Source: Rhizomys pruinosus
Lineage: Eukaryota > Chordata > Mammalia > Rodentia > Spalacidae
Direction of reading: 5' to 3'
Length of the DNA stretch: 64,000 bases
NCBI GenBank assembly: GCA_009823505.1
Contig: VZQC01013287.1
Coordinates: 2,571,448 to 2,635,447 of the forward strand
The position numbers and the translations under genes are program-made. Under the pieces are notes generated by a model. It saw only the letters and a program-made list of their open reading frames with translations, was not told the origin of the DNA and did no database searches. Below, one piece after another: positions 11,415 through 23,459 of this stretch (the first letter of the stretch is position 1; each line of letters begins with the position of its first letter).

Positions 11415-11742
11415 CTGGAAAAGAAGTTATACAGTATGAATCAAAGTTAAATATTTTTTAGGTAAACTTCCTGGTAATTCTCCTGTTCAAATGATGGGTA
11501 TACCTAATCAAATGTACTACTGTCAAAGAAATTATACTTTAGATTTAGAATGAATCTATTCTGAAATAGCCCATTTAACTAAAAATCATACATGTTAAAT
11601 GAGTCTGGGGAGCTCTCGTGACTAGTTTAAAACCAACTTCAAATTCTTGCTATAAGTAGGTGGCATATAATAACCAGAATGACTAATTTAAAGGGACTGA
11701 ATATAAACCAGCATCCTGAGCAATACATTAAAACTTAGTTAC
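11415..11742 (-). other. Nfe2l2: Nfe2l2 intron 4
   Basis: A short repeat-free intron of 328 bases, with GTAACT at the donor and a pyrimidine-rich TTCTTTTCCAG acceptor. Confidence 0.9.
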
Positions 11743-11919
11743 CTGTAATTCTGGAATGGAAAGTAGCTCCTGCCAAACTTGTTCCATGTTGTTTAAATCA
11801 GTCATGGCTACTTCAAGAGAACTTTCAAGTGACTGAGTCTGATTAGGAGCAGTGAAGACTGGGCTTTCAATGTGGTTGGGAATATCCGAGGCAAGTGACT
11901 GAAATGTAGCTGAAGAAAC
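11743..11919 (-). CDS. Nfe2l2: Nfe2l2 exon 4: NRF2 residues 135-193 (Neh5 start)
   Basis: This 177-base phase-0 exon encodes [19 protein letters not shown] through [15 protein letters not shown]. The last part is the conserved start of Neh5, one of the two transactivation segments that recruit CBP. The acceptor reads AATTTTAG and the donor CAG/GTAACT. The exon keeps the VSSATFQ block found in human NRF2 but missing from the mouse protein as I recall it, so the upstream acceptor is functional-looking in this species. The join to exon 3 (DDHE) and exon 5 (CLNTEN) keeps frame. Confidence 0.95.
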
Positions 11920-12239
11920 CTAAAATTGACAGGGCATTTATCTGCATGAGTATGCTCCAAGGCACTTCGAGTACAGTCAGCTGCAGATTCCACATTTTTC
12001 TACTTTTCACCACTTCTTTAAAATGAAAATTTTCCTCTCTCCCAAATAACTCCCAATTTATAATTATAATTTTCAAGTCATTCCATGCACTTAAACTTCA
12101 AAATGGGTAAAAATAATTACTAAGACTTATTTATATCTCCAATATCTAGCAGACTACTTCAAATAATATTTTTAATTGAAATACTGGTTATTAGTTGATT
12201 ACTTAGCAAAATATTTAATATACCTGTAATAACTTTTTT

Positions 12240-12269
12240 TTATAAATTAGCTTTCTTTTTAAAAAATAT

Positions 12270-12308
<39 letters not shown>

Positions 12309-12492
12309 TGTCTGCATGTAGGTTGCACCCATGTCGTGCAATGCCTTGGAGGTCAGAAGAGGGCATCAGATTCCCCTGGAACTGGAGTTAAAGACGGTTC
12401 TCAGCCACCATGTGGGTTCTGGGGATCAAACCCAGGTCCTCTGCAAGAGCAGTTGGTGCTCTTAACCGCTAGGCCATCTCTCCAGCCCCTGA
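12240..12492 (-). repeat. B2 SINE with (TTTA)n tail
   Basis: Reverse B2 with a TTTA repeat tail at about 12,263-12,309, flanked by AATAACTTTTT at 12,228 and 12,493. It lies inside Nfe2l2 intron 3. Confidence 0.9.
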
Positions 12493-12689
12493 AATAACTT
12501 TTTCTATGGCTAATGGCTACACTGATACATGTCTCTACTATACAGTAAGAAAGGTCTGTGACTGTGTTGCTTAAGGGTTTTTGTTTGTTAAACATTGTAC
12601 AGATACATACTACACCAGGTTACTTGACAAAGTATTTTCTTGATAAAAATTTTCCAAAAAAAAAATTTTTTCCTTCTAAATTTTTCTTT

Positions 12690-12860
12690 CACTTTTTTTT
12701 GGGGGGGGGGGGGGTTTTTGAGATAGGGTTCCTTAAGCTATGGCTGTCCTGGGAAACTTGCTATGGTAGACCAGGCTGGTCATTGAACTCACAAAAAGAT
12801 CTCCACCTGCCTCTGCGCTCCCAAGTGGGTAGGATTAAAGGCATGTACACCACGCCTCGG
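12690..12860 (-). repeat. B1 SINE, indel-rich
   Basis: Reverse B1 with a G16-like run and several extra bases (for example GGTTCCTTAAGCTATGG) relative to its neighbours. This may be age or sequencing noise around a homopolymer. Confidence 0.75.
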
Positions 12861-12875
12861 TTCTTTCTTTTACTC

Positions 12876-13036
12876 TTTTTTTTTTTTTTTTTTTGGTCTT
12901 TTCGAGACAGGGTCTCCCTGTAGCCCAGCTGTCCTGGAACTCACTCTGTAGACCAGGCTGGCCTTGAATTCACAAAGATCTGCCTGCCTCTGCCTCCGAG
13001 TGCTAGGATTAAAGGCGTGCACCACCACACCCGGCT
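12876..13036 (-). repeat. young B1 SINE with target-site duplication
   Basis: Near-consensus reverse B1 (GTCTTTTCGAGACAGGGTCT to CACCACACCCGGC) between two copies of TTTCTTTTACTCTTTT. Confidence 0.9.
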
Positions 13037-13100
13037 TTCTTTTACTCTTTTAACTGAGGTACATTAAAGGGGATTTTGCTCTGAGCCAAATGTTTTATAC

Positions 13101-13190
13101 CTCATGGTCATCTACAAATGGGAATGTCTCTGCCAAAAGCTGCATGCAGTCATCGAAGTACAAGGCATCTGGTTTGGGAATGTGGGGAAC
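13101..13190 (-). CDS. Nfe2l2: Nfe2l2 exon 3: NRF2 residues 105-134 (Neh4)
   Basis: This 90-base phase-0 exon encodes [20 protein letters not shown] followed by [10 protein letters not shown], the core of Neh4, a short transactivation helix that binds CBP/p300. The acceptor on the minus strand is CTTAATCCAG and the donor GAG/GTATAAAA. Length equals the usual exon 3 of this gene, and its ends join in frame with exon 2 (NYSQ) and exon 4 (VSSATF). Confidence 0.96.
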
Positions 13191-14178
<988 letters not shown>

Positions 14179-14724
14179 CTATGTTTAAAAGAGAAAAGGA
14201 AGGAGGAAGCATGGTTAAGATGGTCCACACAGATTAATAAACACTGTTGATGGGGAAGAAATCATGAACAAAATCTGAATGAGAATACAGATCCAGCATT
14301 CTAGAAGAATGCAGTTCATTCCATTTAGTGTATTCATTACAGCAACAGTTTATACAGCTAGCCATCCTATTCACAATTAGGATCATTAATGACTAATGGT
14401 AGAGAAAGGCAAATTGTTTCATATTAATGTTAAAAAAATCCCATACTTGTTTAGAAAACAAATTATAGAAAATACATGAGACCACCACTAACATATTTAA
14501 GAGAAAGGATGTAGAAAACATGACTGAATACATGAGTTTTAACTTAAGTTGTTCAGCAAATAACGAGTTCGCAGGGAGAAACTAATTTCTTATTGTCTTG
14601 AGCTTTAATTCCCAAGACATGAACAAACTGGCCAAGAGAAGGATTACCTGTTTTCTACCAAAAAGTCAGTAAAGATGTAGTGTATGCTAAGCATACATTG
14701 CACCACTGACTTGTACTTATCCTA

Positions 14725-14948
14725 GCTCCTGGGGCTGGAGAGATGGCTTGGTGGTGGTTAAGAGTACTTACTGCTCTTCAGGAGGACTTCCATTTGGTTA
14801 CCAACACCCACATGGAGGCTAACACCTGTCTTTAACTCTAGTTCCAGAGGACTGGATACCCTCTACTGGCCAATCCTCTGGAACTAGAGTTAAGGATGCA
14901 TGTGGTATACTTACATGCAGGCAGAACACTAATACACATAAAGTAAAA
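14725..14948 (+). repeat. B2 SINE, rearranged tail
   Basis: Forward B2 from GGGGCTGGAGAGATGGCTTGG. The GGAACTAGAGTTAA-type words occur in both orientations around 14,840-14,895, giving a small internal inverted repeat. Confidence 0.8.
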
Positions 14949-14954
14949 ATAGAG

Positions 14955-15172
14955 ACTGGAAAGATGGTTCAGCAGTTAAAAGCACTTACTGCTCTTGCAG
15001 AGGACTGGGGTTTGGTTTCCAGCACCCACATGGTGGCTCACAACCATGAGTAACTCCAGTTCCAGAAGATCTGACACCCTCTTCTGGCTTCCATAGGCAT
15101 TCCATCCACGTGGTACATTTATAGACATTCAGGAAAGACATTCATACACATAAAATAAAAATAAACCTAAGT
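14955..15172 (+). repeat. B2 SINE
   Basis: Forward B2: GGAAAGATGGTTCAGCAGTT to a CACATAAAATAAAAATAAA tail. Confidence 0.85.
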
Positions 15173-15175
15173 TTC

Positions 15176-15412
15176 TTTTTTTTTAATTTTATTTATTTAT
15201 TTTCTATGTGTATGAATGTATTGTCTGCATGCAGGTCTGTGCACCTGTGTCGTGCAATGCCGCAGAGGTCAGAAGAGGGTCTCGGATTCCCTCAGTTCCA
15301 GTCACTGGAGTTACAGATGGTTCTCAGCCACCATGTGGGTGCTGGGGATCGAACCTGGGTCCTCTGCAAGAGCAGTCAGCGCTCTTAACCGCTAGGCCAT
15401 CTCTTCAGCCCC
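15176..15412 (-). repeat. B2 SINE
   Basis: Reverse B2, close to consensus, with head CCATCTCTTCAGCCC. Confidence 0.88.
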
Positions 15413-15529
15413 CAGACCTAAATTCTAAAACAAACACTATTCTAGGGAGACTGAAGAAATCACATGTTAAGACATGAGGAAAAAGAATCATACAAAAAGA
15501 GATCAAGATCTTTTCAAATCACTATTATT

Positions 15530-15697
15530 TTTAGACAAAATCTCTCTGTGTAGCCCAGGGCCCAGATTGCTCTCAAACTCAGTAATCCTGCTTCTGACAC
15601 ACACACACACACACACACAAACACATACACACACACTCACATACCCCTCTACCTATCTTAGGCGTGGGATTAAGATGTATGCCACCATGCCTGCCTT
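15530..15697 (-). repeat. old B1 SINE carrying a (CA)n tract
   Basis: A reverse B1-like element is interrupted by a CA repeat at about 15,597-15,640 before GGGATTAAGATGTATGCCACC. Confidence 0.6.
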
Positions 15698-15699
15698 AA

Positions 15700-16071
15700 G
15701 AGAAATTTTGTATGACACATTTCAAAAATTTGTCAAAAGTGTTTGATATATCACTGTACTTTTTGAAAAGGCCTAAAAAGGTAGAAAATTTAAGCTTCTA
15801 CTTATTGTATCTATATTGAAAATAATAAAATGAAATTGAGAATGAAAAAAAATCAAGATATGGGGGAACGGAAGTTGGAGGTTGAAGGCTCATACGTACA
15901 GTGTATATAAAGGTCAGACTTAGTGCTTCTGTTCTGCTGAAGGCTGGCAACACCAGATCACATGCCTAGTTAGTCTAGAGCTCTGTTCCTCTCAGCATTC
16001 ATGGTAAAAATAACATGGCTGTTCCTTCAGTGAGCAGTCAAGAATATTTTGCTCAGCAAAGGAAAAACAGC
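15700..16071. other. intron 1, unique AT-rich sequence
   Basis: No repeat or gene signal was recognised. Confidence 0.5.
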
Positions 16072-16262
16072 CAGGGGCTAGAGAAATGGCTCTGCAGTTA
16101 AGAGCATTGCTCCTCTTCCAGAGGATCTGAGTTCAGTTTCCAGCACCCATGTGATGCAGCTCTTGACTTAGCTATAACTCCATCACCAGAGGATCTAATG
16201 CCCTTTTCTTCTCTGAGGGCACCCATATACATATGGCATATACTCACACACATAAAAATTAA
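16072..16262 (+). repeat. B2 SINE
   Basis: Forward B2 from GGGGCTAGAGAAATGGCTC to ACACACATAAAAATTAAA. Confidence 0.8.
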
Positions 16263-16401
16263 ACTATTTGTAGAGGTGGGAGCACAACTTGCTGGACTGA
16301 AGGTTGGTACTGGAATCTTGTATAGAACTATGCTTATAGAAGTCATTATTCTAAGTCTTAGACAATATAAAATGCCCACACAGTAGGCCTACACATCTAT
16401 T

Positions 16402-16600
16402 TTTTTTAATTATTTTTATTTATGAGTGTATGGCTCCCATGTGTGCAAGTGCACCCATTGTCATGCACTGCTCCAGGTAGTCAGAAGAGGGTGTTGGATT
16501 CTCCAGAAACTGGATTTATGAACAAATGTTAGCTGCCATGTGGGTGCTGGGGATCGAACCCCGGTCCTCTGCAAGAGCAGTTGGCGCTCCCAACCACTAT
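16402..16600 (-). repeat. B2 SINE with 16-bp target-site duplication
   Basis: Reverse B2 bracketed by GGCCTACACATCTATT at 16,386-16,401 and 16,601-16,616. The B2 head past CCAACCACTAT is missing, so the copy is 5' truncated. Confidence 0.88.
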
Positions 16601-16619
16601 GGCCTACACATCTATTAAG

Positions 16620-16760
16620 GGTTTCCTGTATGCCAGGCACTGTCTAAAGTACAGATAACCATTAAAAAAAAAAACTACATATTATCCTTATTTTACAAAT
16701 AATAATTCTCAAGTTTAAACAGATTTACTACTAGAAGGTGGATAAACAGGAATATGTCCA
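16620..16760 (+). repeat. MIR remnant
   Basis: TGCCAGGCACTGTCTAAAGT, then TATCCTTATTTTACAAAT, follow the order of the MIR core. An A run of about 11 sits inside. Confidence 0.6.
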
Positions 16761-16764
16761 ATCA

Positions 16765-17232
16765 GCTCATTTGTGGCAGGGTGCTTCCTGGAGACCATAT
16801 ATATATTAGTCACTAGCCTACACTAAAATTACAAAATCAAATCACTGTCCAGTGGTTCCTGAGTAAGGCAGCATAGAAAAACCACTGTAATATTTAGTGT
16901 AAAGTGGCCAGTTTACTGAGGGTTGTATTAAGCACATGTCACCTGGTTGAGTTTCCTGAAAAAGACATCAGGCAGAGCACTCAAGTCATTCACATGGATA
17001 TCTCCCCATTCAAGCATGAAAATAGCTCCCATATTAAAAATAATTTTTCATTTTAATGGAAATGTTTACTCAAAGATCATATGAAAACCTCCTTTAAAAT
17101 TCTGATTAGGTCACTTCTCAGTAAATCTAGATTGGGCACATTATCCTATCTATGGTTTTCACCCAAACTGAAGCTATCTTACAAAGGTATTAAGGGGGTG
17201 TTTAATGTTCATACCTACATATCCTCATTTTT
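16765..17232. other. intron 1, unique sequence
   Basis: No repeat or gene signal was recognised. Confidence 0.5.
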
Positions 17233-17233
17233 T

Positions 17234-17358
<125 letters not shown>

Positions 17359-17369
17359 AGAATTAAAGA

Positions 17370-17512
17370 AGGCCTGGGGTGGTGGTGCACGCCTTTAATC
17401 CCAGCACTTGGGAGGCAGAGGCAGGCGGATCGCTATGAGTTCAAGGCCAGCCTGGTCTACATAGTGAGTTCCAGGACAGCCAGAGATACAGGAAGACCCT
17501 GCTTAAAAAAAA
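17370..17512 (+). repeat. B1 SINE
   Basis: Forward B1 from GGCCTGGGGTGGTGGTGCAC to an A tail. Confidence 0.88.
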
Positions 17513-17522
17513 AAAATTCTTT

Positions 17523-17740
17523 TAGAGGCTGGAGATGGTTCAGAGGTTAAAAGCACTGGGTACTGTTGAAGACCTGGGGTTTGATTCCCAGCACCCACAT
17601 GGTGACTAAAAACCATCAGTAATTCCAGTTCCAGGGGCTATGATGCACTCTTCTGACCTCCACAGGCATTGCATGACACAGGTACACTTACCAACATGTA
17701 GGCATTACATTTATACACATAAAATAAAAATTAAATAAAA
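17523..17740 (+). repeat. B2 SINE
   Basis: Forward B2 from AGAGGCTGGAGATGGTTCAG to an ACATAAAATAAAAATTAAAT tail. Confidence 0.85.
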
Positions 17741-18001
17741 AGCTGAATTGTACACAACTATTAGACATGGGTTGCTAAAATCACACCTTTTCCCACCCAA
17801 GTACAAACCAAGGCTGACCCTGCTCAACTTCAGACAGATTGGCCATATTTTGGAGTAAATGGCTATATGCCCAATAAATTCAGACATTCCAATCAGATTC
17901 AAAATGCAACAATGGGTCTTTGTCATGGCAAATATCTCACTCTTAGCTTTTCAAAGTTTCAGAAGTAACATGTCTGCAGAAATTTTAGTTGTTCCCCCCC
18001 T

Positions 18002-18115
18002 CCTTGAGACAGGGTCTCATATCATATAGCCCAAGCTGGTGTCAAACTCCAAGCAATCCTGCTGCCTCAGCCTCCAAGAGTTGACAGTACACGTGTGAGA
18101 CACAGCATCCTGGCT
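18002..18115 (-). repeat. old B1-type SINE
   Basis: CTTGAGACAGGGTCTCATAT followed by a diverged reverse B1 body ending GCATCCTGGC. Confidence 0.55.
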
Positions 18116-19090
18116 TCAGATACCGAATATATGAAACAGAAAACCAGAAGTCTCTTAAACACAAAGTACCACCTGAGAAGTCCAAACCCTTCTATGACAA
18201 CCAAACAAGCAGTGAGCATTTCCTGTCAGGAGCCCTGTGACTGGCACATGACTTTCACCACAAATGACCGACCCATCTCTGACCTATTGCTCTATGAAGC
18301 CTGACCATCATCTAACAGGAAATAATAGGGTGGAGCCTGTAACAAGCAAGAACATGACTCCAGACAGCAGGGAAGGGAAGTGTCTAAGGAAGAACTAAAA
18401 CTGCTCTTCTGCCCAGAAAGCCAAATCTTTGAAGAAGTGCAGCTGCCTGACCCCCACCCTGTGAGTCCTCTCCCTACCCCAAGAAGAAAGGCCACAGCAG
18501 AAAATGTCACAGAAGCAGAGTTGGGGGAGGAAAAGGAAAGCAGGGTATGGTCTGCCTAGCATTCCAACAAGTGTTTCCTTAAAACTGGTGAAAGTGTTGC
18601 CTGATGGAATGCAAGTGCTGGGGTGAGCCTTGGGACATATGGAGCAAATGCTGTGTGCCACTTCCTGTTGAACTGGTTGTCTTTTAGTGATTCCTAAATG
18701 TGTCCCAAATCATGTTACAAAGTTGGCTTACATAAAAGATAGTAAGAAACATAAATGTTGGACAATCTGTGTTGAATGGTCATCTTGCCTAACAGAAAAA
18801 GTCATACTTAGAATGTACACACAAGTATTTGTCAGTGGGGTCAAATATCACAGGTTTCAAGGAATTCTGAATTTGGAGAATTAACTCATGCCACTTTGAA
18901 AGAAACACCTCTGTCCAAGGATCAGACTTTAAAAGCCAAACTATTTCAAACCAATTTTAGTACTTTGAGCAAACAAACATTTATTACGCACAGATTAAAA
19001 AAAATACGCAAAGATTCCCATTCTAAATTAAAGCCATTTAGTTAAACGAGACTTTGGAACTTTAATGCAGATTTTTACAATCATTTTACA
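18116..19090. other. intron 1, unique sequence
   Basis: Almost 1 kb without SINEs, plausibly conserved or simply spared. I see no splice-bounded ORF or motif that identifies a function. Confidence 0.45.
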
Positions 19091-19091
19091 A

Positions 19092-19277
19092 ATTAAATTT
19101 TATTCTTTTTTGCTGGGGTGGAGTAATTGCACCCATGCTAGAGAGCATGCATAGAGGTCAAAGGACAGCTTGTAGGAATGGTTCTCTCCCTCCACAATGT
19201 GGGTTCCAGGGATTGAATTCAGGAAATCAGGCTTGGCAGTAGGTGCCTTTGCCCACTGAGCTATCTCTCTGGCCCCA
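19092..19277 (-). repeat. B3 SINE
   Basis: Reverse B3: AGGTCAAAGGACAGCTTGTAG, GTGGGTTCCAGGGATTGAA and GAGCTATCTCTCTGGCCCC. Confidence 0.75.
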
Positions 19278-19401
19278 CAAAAATACTACTATTAAAAACA
19301 GTAAATTGTATGTATTAATTAGCACAAAACAAAACCTGATCTTTGCTTCTGAATTTACAGTAAGGGTTAAGACAGTATCTTATGATTCTTTTTCTGTTTC
19401 T

Positions 19402-19613
19402 TTTTAAAAATATTTTATTATTTTTATTTTATGTGTATGAGTATATTGCCTGCACATGTAAGTGCACCCATGTCATGGAATGCCCACAGAGGTCAAGAAA
19501 AGGGTGTTGGATTCCCCTGGAACTGGAGTTAACTGCCATGTGGGTGCTGAGAATTGAACCTGAGTCCTCTGCAAGAGTAGCCAGTGCTCTTAACCATTGA
19601 GCCATCTCTCCAG
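19402..19613 (-). repeat. B2 SINE
   Basis: Reverse B2 from TTATTTTATGTGTATGAGTA to CCATCTCTCCAGC. Confidence 0.88.
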
Positions 19614-19619
19614 CTCTGT

Positions 19620-19792
19620 TTTCTATGGCACGTGCCACCATGCCCAGCTTTATTTCTATTTTATTCTTTTTTGTTCTTTTTGAGACAAGGTCTCCCTGCA
19701 TTCCCCACAGCTGGCCTGAACTCACAGAGATCCACCTGCCTCTGCCTCCAGAGTGCTGGGATTAAAGGTGTGTGTCACCATGCCCAGCTATT
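19620..19792 (-). repeat. B1 SINE
   Basis: Reverse B1. The fragment GGCACGTGCCACCATGCCCAGC at its start is the head of a second, truncated B1. Confidence 0.8.
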
Positions 19793-19794
19793 TT

Positions 19795-20036
19795 TATTTT
19801 ATATATAAAATATATTATATATATAAATTTATTTTATATATATATATATATTAGTATTTTGCCTGCATGTAAGCAAGCACACCCATGTCGTGCAATGCCC
19901 AGGGAAGCCAGCAGAGAGTGTGACATCCCCTGGAATAGGAGTTACAGATGGTTGTTAGCTGCCATGTGGGAGCTGGGAGCCAACCCAGGTCCTCTGCAAG
20001 AGCAGCCTCTTAACCACTGAACCATCTCTCCAGCAC
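19795..20036 (-). repeat. B2 SINE with (TA)n tail
   Basis: The tail has become a TA-rich repeat at 19,800-19,852, followed by a reverse B2 body and a CCATCTCTCCAGC head. Confidence 0.85.
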
Positions 20037-20047
20037 TCCTCCCCCCC

Positions 20048-20178
20048 ATTTTTGCTGTTTGTTTTTTTGTTTTGACACAGGATCTCACTATGTAGCCTAA
20101 GCTGGCCTCAAAGTCAAGATCCTCTTGCCTAACCTCCCCCAAATGCTGGGCTTACAGGTGTCTATCACCATACCCAGC
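20048..20178 (-). repeat. old B1-type SINE
   Basis: TTTTGACACAGGATCTCACT to ATCACCATACCCAGC, diverged. Confidence 0.6.
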
Positions 20179-20179
20179 A

Positions 20180-20845
20180 AGAATCTTAAATTCATGCATT
20201 TTCACTATGAAAACAATAAATCTTAAAAGTTCATTTCTCTGAAGTCTCTCCTTCATCCAAGTATTAGTTACTGAAATTCCCAGTCTATGATATACTTTAC
20301 TGTGTTTTTCCTTTCTACATTTCATTCTGATGCCCAGATTTAGCTAAATAAATCTAATGCCACAGACCATGTGGAAATACTTATGAATAAAAACAAAGTA
20401 TGAATCATATTGTATAGTCTTACTGTTAGCAATCAGAAGCTAAAAAATAAGTGGAGAGTGGGGTGCAAGGATATCTGAATTTTAAAACACTCACTAAATA
20501 GCACAATTAAACTCCTTAATTTTCAAGTTTCTACTTCATGGTCATAATGCTTACTAAATAAAGTAAAATGACACCAGGTAAATGCACTTTCAAAACATAT
20601 CTTGAATATGAATACCTGTATTTCTAAATATTTACCCACTTACCCCCCTGAGTCCCACAATGCATTACACAGTAGACAGTACAATGCCAACTGTTTCTCA
20701 ACAAGAATTTTAGAGAAAGATGACAGGTCATTCATTACAGTCAGCCCTATGTCTAAATACTTTTGGTTTTATTGCACTGATTTTCTATTTTTTAATTGTG
20801 TTGCTACAATAACTGTGAAATAAGTTATTAAAATATATGGAATTA
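20180..20845. other. intron 1, unique sequence
   Basis: AT-rich and without SINEs or gene signals. Confidence 0.45.
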
Positions 20846-20846
20846 A

Positions 20847-20972
20847 GCTGAGTGTGGTGGCACATGCCTTTAGTCCCAGCACTCAGGAGAAGCAGAGACA
20901 GAAGGATCTCTGTGAGATCTAGGCCACCCTGGTCTATAGAATAAATTCCAGGCCAGCTGGGGCTACAGGAAG
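20847..20972 (+). repeat. B1 SINE
   Basis: Forward B1 from AGCTGAGTGTGGTGGCACAT, truncated after GGGGCTACAGG. Confidence 0.8.
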
Positions 20973-20987
20973 AAAAAAATGAAGAAT

Positions 20988-21210
20988 TTAGGCTGGAAAG
21001 ATGGCTTAGAGGCTAAAAAGCACTAGCTGCTTTTGCAGAGGACCTGGGTTTGGTTCCTAGCATGTACCTGCTGGTCACATCTGTTCCTAACTCCAGTTTC
21101 AGAGATTCTGACACCCTCTTCTGGTTCCACAGGCACTGCATGCACATGGTGCACTTACTACATACATGCATGCAAAATGTTCATGCATATAAATTAAAAT
21201 TTAAAAGACA
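20988..21210 (+). repeat. B2 SINE
   Basis: Forward B2 from TTAGGCTGGAAAGATGGC to CATATAAATTAAAATTTAAA. Confidence 0.82.
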
Positions 21211-21317
21211 GAATAGAACATGTAGTCAAAGTATAGCCATCTAAATCAAGTATAAATATTCATAGTTTTATTTCTACATAACTATAGCAACATTAAAAAA
21301 AAATTGGTCTTCATTTA

Positions 21318-21634
21318 AAAAAAATTTTTTTTCTGGTCTTTTTGAGATAACTCTAACTGCCCTGGAATTTACTATGTAGACCAGGCTAGCCTTGAACACA
21401 CAAAGATCTACCTGTCTCTGCCTCCCAAGTGGTATTCCACCATGCCCTGCCTTAAGTTTTTTTTGGTTTTGTTTTTGGTTTTTTTTTTTTGGTCTTTTTA
21501 AGACAGAGTCTCCCTGTAGTCCCAGCTGTCCTGGACTCACTCTGTAGACCAAGATGGCCTTGAACTCACAAAGATCCACCTGCCTCTGCCTCCCAAGTGC
21601 TAGGATTAAAGGCGTGCGCCACCACGCCCGGCCC
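21318..21634 (-). repeat. two adjacent B1 SINEs
   Basis: An older shortened B1 (21,318-21,455) lies next to a younger near-consensus B1 (21,480-21,634), both reverse. Confidence 0.88.
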
Positions 21635-21698
21635 TTAAATTTTTTTTTTTAAAACAGATCTAGCAATTCATTATGAATACTTAGCCAAGAATCACTAT

Positions 21699-22092
21699 GT
21701 TTTTTTAAATTTTATTGATTTATTTTCTATGTGTATGAATGTACTGTCTGCATGCAGGTTTGTGCACCTGTGTCATGCAGTGCCGCGGAGGTCAGAAGAG
21801 GGTGTCGGATGGATTCCCCTGGAACTGGAGTTCTCCTGGAATTGGAGTTACAGATGGTTCTCAGCCACCATGTGGGTGCTGGGGATCGAACCCGGGTCCT
21901 CTGCAAGAGCAGTCAGCGCTCTTAACCACTAGGCTATCTCTCCAGCCCAAGACTCACTATGTTCTCCTGGAATTGGAGTTACAGACAGTTCTCAGCCGCC
22001 ATGTGGGTGCTGGGGATCGAACCCGAGTCCTCTGCAAGAGCAGTCGGCGCTCTTAACCGCTAGGCTATCTCTCCAGCCCAAGACTCACTATG
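21699..22092 (-). repeat. B2 SINE with 131-bp tandem duplication
   Basis: A near-consensus reverse B2 ends in CCAGCCC followed by AAGACTCACTATG. Positions 21,831-21,961 are then repeated at 21,962-22,092, covering the 5' half of B2 plus that flank. A related target word (AAGAATCACTATG) precedes the first copy. Confidence 0.88.
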
Positions 22093-22192
22093 TTTTAAGA
22101 TTCAGTCCAAGTTTTCCTTCTAGAAACATCTAAGGAGTATTTCCTCAATATTCAGCAACTAGAAATTTTAACCACATAAAACTCCCAAATAC

Positions 22193-22650
22193 AGCCAGTT
22201 GTAGAGCACACCTTTAATCCCAGCAAGCAGGAAGCAGGGGCAGACAGATCTCTGTGAGACTGGTCTTTTTTTTTTTTTTTTTTTTGAGACAGGGTCTTAA
22301 AAAAACAAACAAACAGCCAGGCATGGAGGTGCATGCTTTTAATCAGCATTTGGGAGGCAGAGGCAGGTGGATCTCTGTGAGTTCAAGGCCAGCCTGGTCT
22401 ACATAGTAAGCTCCAGGCCAGCTAGGGCTACAGGGAGACCCTGTCTCAAAAAGACCAAAAATGAATAAAAAAATAAATAAAAATAAACAAAAACACAAAC
22501 AGCCAGGTGTGGTGGCACATACCTTTAATCCTAGCACCTGGGAGGGAGAGGCAGGCGGATCTCTGTGAGTTCAAGGCCAGCCTGGTCTACAGAATGAGTT
22601 CCAGGCCAGCTGCGGCTACAAGGAGACCCTGTCTCAAAAAGACCAAAAAA
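22193..22650 (+). repeat. B1 cluster
   Basis: A truncated forward B1 (22,193-22,262), a short reverse B1 end (about 22,263-22,300), then two full forward B1 copies (22,314-22,462 and 22,501-22,650) with A-rich tails. Confidence 0.85.
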
Positions 22651-22794
22651 ACAACAAAACAAAACAAAAACAAAAACAAACAAACAAAAAAACCCAAACA
22701 ACCAAACCAAACCAAAAACCAAGGGATGAAAGATTGCAAACTGAAAGCCAACATTACTAATGTACCATTCCAGGTCCTCTCTGTCCCCTAGAAA

Positions 22795-23020
22795 GCGGGT
22801 CTTGTCTTCTCAGTTGACCAGTTACCATGTGCAGATTATTTTCATGGGCTGCTTCCTGTTCTCAAACATGTTTCTCAGCAATGACTCAATCTTAGAAATA
22901 TGATCTGGCCAGCTTACTGGAACTCTCAGACATTTTGCTTGTCTTCAAATGGCAATGCATTATGCAAAGATAAAGCAAAACTGGAAAGAGGGCATTCAAA
23001 ACCTAGACTTTTTAAAAAAA
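22795..23020. other. intron 1, unique sequence
   Basis: Nothing recognised. Confidence 0.4.
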
Positions 23021-23021
23021 A

Positions 23022-23245
23022 TGATTTATTTATTTTTATTTGTACAAGTGTTTTGATACCTGGTATGTGTATAATGCCTGAGAAGGACAGAAGGTGGTGA
23101 CAGAGCTGCCATGCACCTGGGAATTGAACCCAGATCCTCTGGAAAAACACCCAAGTGCTCTTAACCTCTGAGCCACTTCTCTAGCTCCAGAACCTGTCTT
23201 TTTGAGACAGGGTCTCCCTAAAGATGTTTACCACAACATCCAGCA
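23022..23245 (-). repeat. B3-type SINE plus B1 end fragment
   Basis: GCCTGAGAAGGACAGAAGG and CTGGGAATTGAACCCAGATC fit a reverse B2/B3 family copy to 23,188. It is followed by GTCTTTTTGAGACAGGGTCT and a short B1-like tail. Confidence 0.65.
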
Positions 23246-23297
23246 AACCTGGACTTTCTTTAGAGGCACATTTATAGTGTGGTCAAAATGAAATCAC

Positions 23298-23458
23298 ACT
23301 GGGCATGGTGGCGAATGCCTTTAATCCAGCACTCACAAGGCAAAGGCAGGCAGATCTCTGTGAGTTCAAGGCCAGCCTGGTCTACAGAGTTCCAGGACAG
23401 CTGGGGCTATAGGGAGACCCTGTCTCAAAAAGACCAAAATAAATAAATAAATAAATAA
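23298..23458 (+). repeat. B1 SINE with AAAT tail
   Basis: Forward B1 from CTGGGCATGGTGGCG to AAAAGACC and an (AAAT)n tail. Confidence 0.88.
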
Positions 23459-23459
23459 A

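Larger units (their letters stand above)
11920..13100 (-). other. Nfe2l2: Nfe2l2 intron 3, with three SINE insertions
   Basis: A 1,181-base intron. Positions 11,920-12,227 are unique. The rest is one B2 and two B1 copies in reverse orientation, all lying in the sense direction of the gene. Confidence 0.9.
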
